Source: Achromobacter sp. ASV32 (lineage in GTDB: Bacteria; Pseudomonadota; Gammaproteobacteria; Burkholderiales; Burkholderiaceae_B). From it: 50,075 nt of DNA. A model generated the notes under the pieces. The model did no database searches. It was not told the DNA's origin and worked only from the letters and a program-made list of their open reading frames with translations. The stretch lies in the NCBI RefSeq assembly GCF_016428805.1, contig NZ_JAELTJ010000030.1:1-50075 (forward strand), written 5' to 3'. The position numbers were made by a program, and so were the translations under genes. Position 1 is the first letter of the stretch. Each line of letters starts with the position of its first letter. Positions 45,643 through 50,075 of this stretch are shown here, piece by piece.

Positions 45643-45680
45643 ATCCATACAAAAAGAACCATTCAACCATTTGTATGGAT
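45643..45680. promoter_or_regulatory. 11-bp inverted repeat upstream of the small membrane protein
   Basis: ATCCATACAAA (45643-45653) and TTTGTATGGAT (45670-45680) are perfect inverted repeats 16 bases apart. A partial third copy TATGTATGGTTTTT lies at 45607-45620, in an AT-rich island. TTGACG follows directly at 45682. This suits a repressor operator at a promoter reading rightwards; the regulator is unknown. Confidence 0.5.
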
Positions 45681-45822
45681 CTTGACGGTAGAATTCGTCC
45701 GTCTATGGGAAACATGGCGCCCGCCGCGCCGAGTCTGTCTGCATGCCGGGAACCGGCGTTCTTTCTTTGCCTGCCTCTCGCGCGGCAAATGAAGTTGCTG
45801 AAAGCAGCGTTTTGAGGAAATG

Positions 45823-45966
45823 ATGAATTTTTGGGTCCCTGTCGTCTTCGGTACGTTCAAGCTCCTCGTGTTGGGCACGGGCATGTTTCTGGCCATCAAG
45901 TCTCACTACGATGGAGAAAAGAAGGACAAAGAGAAGGAAAAGGCTAAGGAGATAGAAGCCCCGTAG
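45823..45966 (+). CDS. Small single-pass membrane protein (47 aa)
   Basis: A short protein with one hydrophobic segment (about residues 3-24: WVPVVFGTFKLLVLGTGMF) and a highly charged lysine/glutamate tail (KKDKEKEKAKE), so the tail probably faces the cytoplasm. GAGG lies 5 bases before the ATG at 45823; an adjacent ATG at 45820 is too close to it. The composition and ribosome site support a real gene although the family is not recognised. It stands alone after an AT-rich promoter region with inverted repeats. Confidence 0.65.
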   Translation: MNFWVPVVFGTFKLLVLGTGMFLAIKSHYDGEKKDKEKEKAKEIEAP

Positions 45967-46082
45967 GGACGACCTCGTCTCTGCTGGAGATGCCCTGGCC
46001 GCGGTGTTCGACAGCGCCCACTCGCCCGGGCACAGGCAGCGCGTCAAGCCATGGGTACGAAGGCCGCCTGCCCGGCCCGCCG

Positions 46083-46673
46083 CTACTGCGCTGCCGGCAA
46101 CCCGTACTTGGCGCGGTACTCGCGTTGATACTTGTCCCGTATCGCCGCCAGGCGCTCCAATTCAGCGGGATCGTTGACCGTTGCCATCATCCGCACCCAC
46201 TTGCCGCTTTCCTGCGAGTACTGGTAGACGTTCAGGCCATAGGCCTTCAGGATGGTCTGCGGGTCCTTGCCCGCTTCCACGCCCGCGCTCATGTCCGCCT
46301 GCAGCCGTGCATAGTCGTCATAGGTCGCCAGGCGCCCGTCCACCTTGGGTTGATCACCCGCGCGGGCAAAGCGCCCCACGGCGGGGTTGGCAAACACCTC
46401 GCCGTAGCGCATGAACGTGGCCGAGCCCGGATCGCCCGTCTTGAGCGCCTGCAGGAAGGCGGCGTCGGCCTGCTTCCACTGCCCTTCATTCACGCGCAGC
46501 ACCTGCAACACCCCGTCCAGCGGCTGGTTGTTGGCCAGGCGCGCATTGGCCGCGGCCCACTCTTCGAAGGTGATGCCATTGACCGGCGCCGGCAGCCCCT
46601 CTTCGGCATAGGCATTCATGGCCAGCAACAACAGGACCGTGGCAGCGGCCTGACGGATCGGACGTACGCGCAT
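46083..46673 (-). CDS. Secreted hypothetical protein
   Basis: A 196-residue protein with a signal peptide (residues 1-25: MRVRPIRQAAATVLLLLAMN, ending AYAEE). The mature part is mostly helical and charged, with a repeated use of Tyr/Asp and a C-terminal ERLAAIRDKYQREYRAKYG stretch that may form a short coiled helix. A phrase GITFEEWAAANARLANNQ near the N-terminus looks like a conserved family motif, but I cannot name it. The ATG at 46673 follows GAGGAG by 8 bases, and the longer upstream frame (to 46835) has no signal. It is monocistronic. Confidence 0.78.
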   Translation of the reverse strand: MRVRPIRQAAATVLLLLAMNAYAEEGLPAPVNGITFEEWAAANARLANNQPLDGVLQVLRVNEGQWKQADAAFLQALKTGDPGSATFMRYGEVFANPAVGRFARAGDQPKVDGRLATYDDYARLQADMSAGVEAGKDPQTILKAYGLNVYQYSQESGKWVRMMATVNDPAELERLAAIRDKYQREYRAKYGLPAAQ

Positions 46674-46838
46674 GACGTGGACTCCTCGACGTTGAAAGCA
46701 GCGGTTGACCGGATGCCGTGCAGGTATCGCTACCCGCTTCGCAGCGCGGATCATCCCCAAGACGAGCGATTTTTGCGTATTCGCGCCGCCGCGTGTGTAA
46801 CAGTCGGCGAACGTCGGGCCGCGCGGCTGCGGCACGGT

Positions 46839-48071
46839 CTAGCGCAAGGCGTAGCCTGCCCAGGCAGCCGCCACCATCAGCACCAGCCCCGGCACCACCT
46901 TCGCGGCGAAAGCGGCCCCACCGCTGACCGCCGCGAACACCGCCTTGCTGACCGCATTGGCGGACATGGCCAGCAATACGGGCATCACCGATTGCTGTGG
47001 CGAGATCGTATCGGCAGCCACCAGCGTGGCGACCGATGCCGCCGCCGCATGGGTATCCACCAGGCCGCCCACCACCGCGGCGAGCGCTATGCCGCGCGGC
47101 CCCAGCCAGGCATTCAGGGCCGCGGTAACCAGCAATACCGCCGCGGCCACGGCCGCCAGCGTCAATGCCGTCCGCAATTTGAATGGCCTGCCCGCGTCAA
47201 GGCTCCGGGTGCCCGGCTGACGTATCGCCTTGAACAGAAACAACAGGCCATAGCCCAGCGCGGCAGCGCCGCCGACGGCAAGGGGGACGATCAACGCCTG
47301 CAAGGCGGCGGGGCTGACGGCGGCCAGGACGGCGGTCATGAGCGCCACCGTCGATACCGAGGAAAGCACCGCACCCGCGACCGCCGGGCCGCTCACCGCG
47401 GGGTCGGCCGCGGCCCGCTCGCCCATGACGCCGATGGTCACCGTGCTGGAAATGAAGCCGGATGCGAATCCCGCCAGGGGCAGGCCGATCCGGGGACCGA
47501 ACAGCCGCAGCGCGATGTGGCCGGCGGCGCTGACCGCCATGACCAGCAAGGTGAATGTCCAGATCGTGCGCAGGTTCAGCGCCTCGAACGGGCCGATGAA
47601 GGCATCCGGCAGCAAGGGCAGCACCACCAGCGCCGCGGCTGCCAGGATCAGGGCGTCGACCAGCTCTTGCGGACTGAGCACCGTGCGCACGAATCGATGC
47701 AGGCCGGTGCGAGCCGCCAGCAGGATCGTCGCCGCCACCGCCAAGCCTGACGCCAACGCCGGGTCGCGCAGGCACAGGCCGCCAAGCAGCAGGGTCAGCA
47801 GCAATGCCGCCTGCGTGGCCAGCCCCTGGCCGCGCTCGCCGCCATGCGCGTGAGCCAGCAACACGCCGCCCAGTCCGATGGCTGCCAGACCGAGCAACAG
47901 CGCGCCGCCCAGGTGCATCGCCACCGCGCCCGACAGCGACACGATGGCGAAGCTGCGGACACCGGCGGTCGGGCGCGACAGCCAGGGGCGCTTGCGCCGC
48001 TCGCGTTCCACGCCGATCAGCAGACCGATACCAAGCGCGATTGCGAAGGGAAGCGCCGTTCGCGTGTCCAT
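46839..48071 (-). CDS. MgtC/DUF4010 family integral membrane protein
   Basis: A 410-residue protein with about eleven or twelve hydrophobic segments. The N-terminus carries the MgtC/SapB-like motif ALPFAIALGIGLLIGVERERR followed by GVRSFAIVSLSGA; the later DUF4010 part contains FASGFISSTVTIGVMGERAA and GLVDTHAAAASVATL, the conserved half-repeats of the family. The biochemical role is not established for the family; some members are linked with magnesium or stress. The ATG at 48071 is used; a GTG at 48080 is an alternative, and neither has a clear ribosome site. It precedes nothing in operon but shares direction with the small basic protein upstream. Confidence 0.88.
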   Translation of the reverse strand: MDTRTALPFAIALGIGLLIGVERERRKRPWLSRPTAGVRSFAIVSLSGAVAMHLGGALLLGLAAIGLGGVLLAHAHGGERGQGLATQAALLLTLLLGGLCLRDPALASGLAVAATILLAARTGLHRFVRTVLSPQELVDALILAAAALVVLPLLPDAFIGPFEALNLRTIWTFTLLVMAVSAAGHIALRLFGPRIGLPLAGFASGFISSTVTIGVMGERAAADPAVSGPAVAGAVLSSVSTVALMTAVLAAVSPAALQALIVPLAVGGAAALGYGLLFLFKAIRQPGTRSLDAGRPFKLRTALTLAAVAAAVLLVTAALNAWLGPRGIALAAVVGGLVDTHAAAASVATLVAADTISPQQSVMPVLLAMSANAVSKAVFAAVSGGAAFAAKVVPGLVLMVAAAWAGYALR

Positions 48072-48092
48072 GCTCCGCACCCGGAAAGCAGG

Positions 48093-48248
48093 TCAGCGCG
48101 CGCCCTTGTGGTCCTTCTGGCCGGCATTCTTGTGCCGGCCCAGCACCTCGGCCCTCTCGGCCTTGTTCTGCTGCTGCGCCGCGGCCTGCTTCGGGTCGGT
48201 CCGCGCCGGCTTCGGTTTGGGCAAAGGATTCTTGACGGGCTGTGCCAT
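48093..48248 (-). CDS. Small basic protein (51 aa), function unknown
   Basis: A 51-residue hydrophilic protein starting MAQPVKNPLPKPKPARTDPK, with a Lys/Pro-rich head and a Gln/Lys/Arg helix ending RHKNAGQKDHKGAR. It has no signal or membrane segment and is probably disordered or nucleic-acid-associated. AGGAGATCACC lies directly before the ATG at 48248, a strong ribosome site that decides the call. It ends 21 bases before the DUF4010 gene and could be cotranscribed with it. No family is recognised. Confidence 0.72.
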   Translation of the reverse strand: MAQPVKNPLPKPKPARTDPKQAAAQQQNKAERAEVLGRHKNAGQKDHKGAR

Positions 48249-48350
48249 GGTGATCTCCTGAAACCGGACGGGGTTGCCGTCCGCCCTGAATAGAGCGAGG
48301 TCCTGTTGAACATGGGCGGCGCGGGCCTGGCAATGGAACTGCTGCGCCGG

Positions 48351-49187
48351 CTAGTGGGAAAACAGCACCGGCACGGTCATGGCCTTGAGCAAGGAACGCG
48401 TCGCGCCCCCCATGATCAATTGCCGCATGCGGCTGTGCCCATAGGCGCCCATGACAATGAGGTCAGCGCCGAAATCCGCCGCCGCACTCAATATCGCGTC
48501 GCCGATATCGATGTCGGCGGTACTGCGTGTTTCGAGTTCGGCCCGCGGGAAACCATGGCAGGCGCAATAGGCCGCCAGGTCTTCGAACGGCGCGGCGTCC
48601 CCGCCCTTGACGCTGCCGGGCGCATCCAGCGCCAACACCCGCAGGGCGCTGGCATTGCGCAACAGCGGGGCCGCATCGGCAATCGCCCTGGCGGCTTCCC
48701 GTCCCCCATTCCAGCCGTACAGCACCCGCGTTCCAAGCCGCTCGAACGTCCCGGCGGTCGGCAGGACAATGACCGGCCGGCCAACGTCCAGCAAGGTCTG
48801 CTCCACGAACTCGTTGCCCGTCGCGGCCTCCAGGTCATAGGGGTTTTCCTGACCGACGACCAGGACGTCCGAATAGCGCGCATGCCGCGCCACGCACTGC
48901 GCGGGCGAGCCGTCGCCCTGCCGCCACGAGACCGCCACGCCCACGTCCCCCGCCGCCTGGCTGAACGCGGTCTGCAACGCGGCGCGGCCCTGGGTGTCGA
49001 TCGCGATGGCTTTTTCCATTGACCGGGCCCACAGACCCGCCTCGTCAAAGAAATATCCGGGCATGACGTAACTGGCGAATATGCCCGTCAGATGGGCATC
49101 GTGCGCCTTGGCCACGCGCAGGCAGAAGTCGATGCGGCGCTGGCAATCGACCCCATGGTCCAAATGAACGGCGATGCGGCGAAACAT
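48351..49187 (-). CDS. Tandem-domain universal stress protein
   Basis: A 278-residue protein with two UspA domains. The first (about 1-140) starts MFRRIAVHLDHGVDCQRRID and has VLVVGQENPYDLEA but lacks the full nucleotide loop. The second (about 150-278) ends in LIVMGAYGHSRMRQLIMGGA-T, which fits the ATP-binding GxxGx9G(S/T) pattern, so only the second half is likely to bind ATP. The ATG at 49187 follows GGAGGTAGCC; the longer upstream frame has no support. It is divergent from the single-domain stress protein, and an FNR-like site lies between them. Confidence 0.92.
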   Translation of the reverse strand: MFRRIAVHLDHGVDCQRRIDFCLRVAKAHDAHLTGIFASYVMPGYFFDEAGLWARSMEKAIAIDTQGRAALQTAFSQAAGDVGVAVSWRQGDGSPAQCVARHARYSDVLVVGQENPYDLEAATGNEFVEQTLLDVGRPVIVLPTAGTFERLGTRVLYGWNGGREAARAIADAAPLLRNASALRVLALDAPGSVKGGDAAPFEDLAAYCACHGFPRAELETRSTADIDIGDAILSAAADFGADLIVMGAYGHSRMRQLIMGGATRSLLKAMTVPVLFSH

Positions 49188-49370
49188 GGCTACCTCCACG
49201 CGAAAGGGGAGTTCAAATGGGATCCTGACAACGCCCCCGCGGGTCCCGAACGCCCCCGCAGGTCCTGGTACGGCGACCGCACCCCGCGGGGCATGACCGG
49301 CACCGTTCCCGGGCACGGTGAGCATGCGCTCACCTTCCCCTGCATCTTGCGCGCCCGCGCCCGGCCCATG

Positions 49371-49384
49371 TTGACCTTTGTCAA
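49371..49384. promoter_or_regulatory. FNR/Anr-like site between the two stress-protein genes
   Basis: TTGAC-CTTT-GTCAA is a perfect inverted repeat close to the FNR/Dnr consensus TTGAT-N4-ATCAA. It lies in the 341-base divergent region (49188-49528). On the minus strand CAAGAT at 49344-49349 is at the right distance for a class II -10; on the plus strand no good -10 was found. The remainder of this gap shows nothing else convincing. Confidence 0.65.
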
Positions 49385-49528
49385 TCCTGAAACGGGGACA
49401 ACGCCACGCCCCACAGCGCCGGCAAGGCACCCGAAACTTGACCGGCATCAAGTGAAGGCGCGGCAGCGGTGCCATGATGGACTGCCGCGCCCAGAGGTAT
49501 TGCAGAGGGCGCTGACGCCGGAGGCATC

Positions 49529-49954
49529 ATGAAAAACGTACTCATCCCCGTGGACGGATCGGCCAACGCCCTGCGCGCCGTGCATTACATGATCGAGCAT
49601 GTCCGGGAAAACGGTCCGTGCTCCATTCACCTGCTGAACGTGCAGCCGCCTATCGTGTCCGGCACCGTCTGGACCTTCATCTCAAAGGAAATGATCCAGG
49701 AGTACTACGACGATGAGGCCCGCACTGCCATGGCCGAGGCAAAGGCGGCGCTGGACAAGGCAGGGATCATGTACCAGGCGGCCGTGCGCATCGGCAACGC
49801 CGCCGAATCGATCACGGCATACGCCACCGAACAGCGGTGCGACCATATCGTCATGGGTTCGCGGGGGCTGGGGGCAGCCGGAAGCTTGCTGCTGGGGTCG
49901 GTTACCTTGAAAGTCCTGCATTCGGTTCATGTCCCCGTGGTGCTGATCAACTAG
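49529..49954 (+). CDS. Single-domain universal stress protein
   Basis: A 141-residue UspA-family protein starting MKNVLIPVDGSANALRAVHY, where the Asp after PV contacts ATP in the fold. The C-terminal IVMGSRGLGAAGSLLLGSVT matches the ATP-binding pattern GxxGx9G(S/T), so this is the ATP-binding type. Length is standard. It is divergent from the tandem stress protein and may share control by the FNR-like site, as low-oxygen stress proteins do in related bacteria. Confidence 0.95.
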   Translation: MKNVLIPVDGSANALRAVHYMIEHVRENGPCSIHLLNVQPPIVSGTVWTFISKEMIQEYYDDEARTAMAEAKAALDKAGIMYQAAVRIGNAAESITAYATEQRCDHIVMGSRGLGAAGSLLLGSVTLKVLHSVHVPVVLIN

Positions 49955-50075
49955 GGCCTGTTCACACTAGAAGGCGCCTCGCATGAGTACCCAAATGAGT
50001 GGCTATCAAGGCGCGAAGCGCAGTCGTGGCCGCCCCCCGGCGAGCATTCGCAACGCTGAGAGGCGCTCATTTGGG
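49955..50075. repeat. Terminal sequence with inverted repeat, possible start of an insertion sequence
   Basis: CCCAAATGAG (49990-49999) and CTCATTTGGG (50066-50075) are perfect inverted repeats, the second ending at the last base. A frame from ATG 49983 (after AGAAGG) stays open to the end and reads MSTQMSGYQGAKRSRGRPPA and on; it may be the beginning of a transposase or other gene, but too little is visible. Ending in a repeat is typical of a contig break. Confidence 0.4.

Overview
The window is GC-rich DNA (roughly two thirds G+C) that reads as a Burkholderiales chromosome contig, most like Achromobacter or Bordetella. Supporting this are a Bug/TctC-type solute-binding protein, very large filamentous-haemagglutinin-family exoproteins, and the general codon style. 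No rRNA, tRNA or CRISPR array was seen. Bases 1-160 are not genomic: a poly-C run, a degraded P7 end with an index, and the Nextera read-2 adapter show that the contig was extended into unclipped adapter. The genome begins at base 161.

Bases 161-33335 (all minus strand) hold the main system. In transcription order it is STN-TonB_C protein 2, ECF sigma 2, FecR 2, giant TpsA2 (4175 aa), STN-TonB_C protein 1, ECF sigma 1, FecR 1, giant TpsA1 (about 4222 aa), one TpsB transporter, and a DUF2341/LamG protein cut by the contig end. This is a tandemly duplicated cell-surface-signalling plus two-partner-secretion locus, resembling the phosphate-starvation PUMA3 locus of Pseudomonas aeruginosa (VreA-VreI-VreR with PdtA-PdtB). 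Both STN genes have Pho-box-like direct repeats (11-bp period) ending exactly 10 bp before a TAnCAT -10 element, which is the classical PhoB-activated layout. Both tpsA genes and tpsB share another architecture: an AT-rich inverted Pho-box-like element, then a GTCT -10-like element at a fixed distance, as expected for an ECF sigma promoter. The DNA encoding the secretion (TPS) end of the two TpsA proteins is about 98.6% identical over 657 bp while its flanks have diverged, which suggests gene conversion under selection to keep both substrates compatible with one TpsB. A small secreted protein (33564-33932, plus strand) is divergent from the cluster and has its own Pho-box-like promoter.

Bases 34001-37597 (minus strand) form a catabolic or uptake cluster: Bug solute-binding protein, glutathione S-transferase-like protein, class II aldolase, XRE-cupin regulator and a small cupin.

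Bases 37690-45218 look like an inserted module. It is bounded by a 36-bp identical (42-bp near-identical) direct repeat and contains a broken MHS transporter relic, a two-subunit molybdenum hydroxylase (IorA/IorB type), a MocA-like cytidylyltransferase, XdhC, a divergent NepI-like MFS exporter and a LysR regulator. The same 17-bp TATTAG-N5-CTAAT(A/T) site lies before the oxidoreductase operon and before lysR, which defines a likely LysR regulon.

Bases 45600-49954 carry two small proteins missed by simple length cut-offs, a secreted hypothetical protein, an MgtC/DUF4010 membrane protein and two universal stress proteins that flank an FNR-like site. The last 120 bases contain a short inverted repeat and may be the edge of an insertion sequence.
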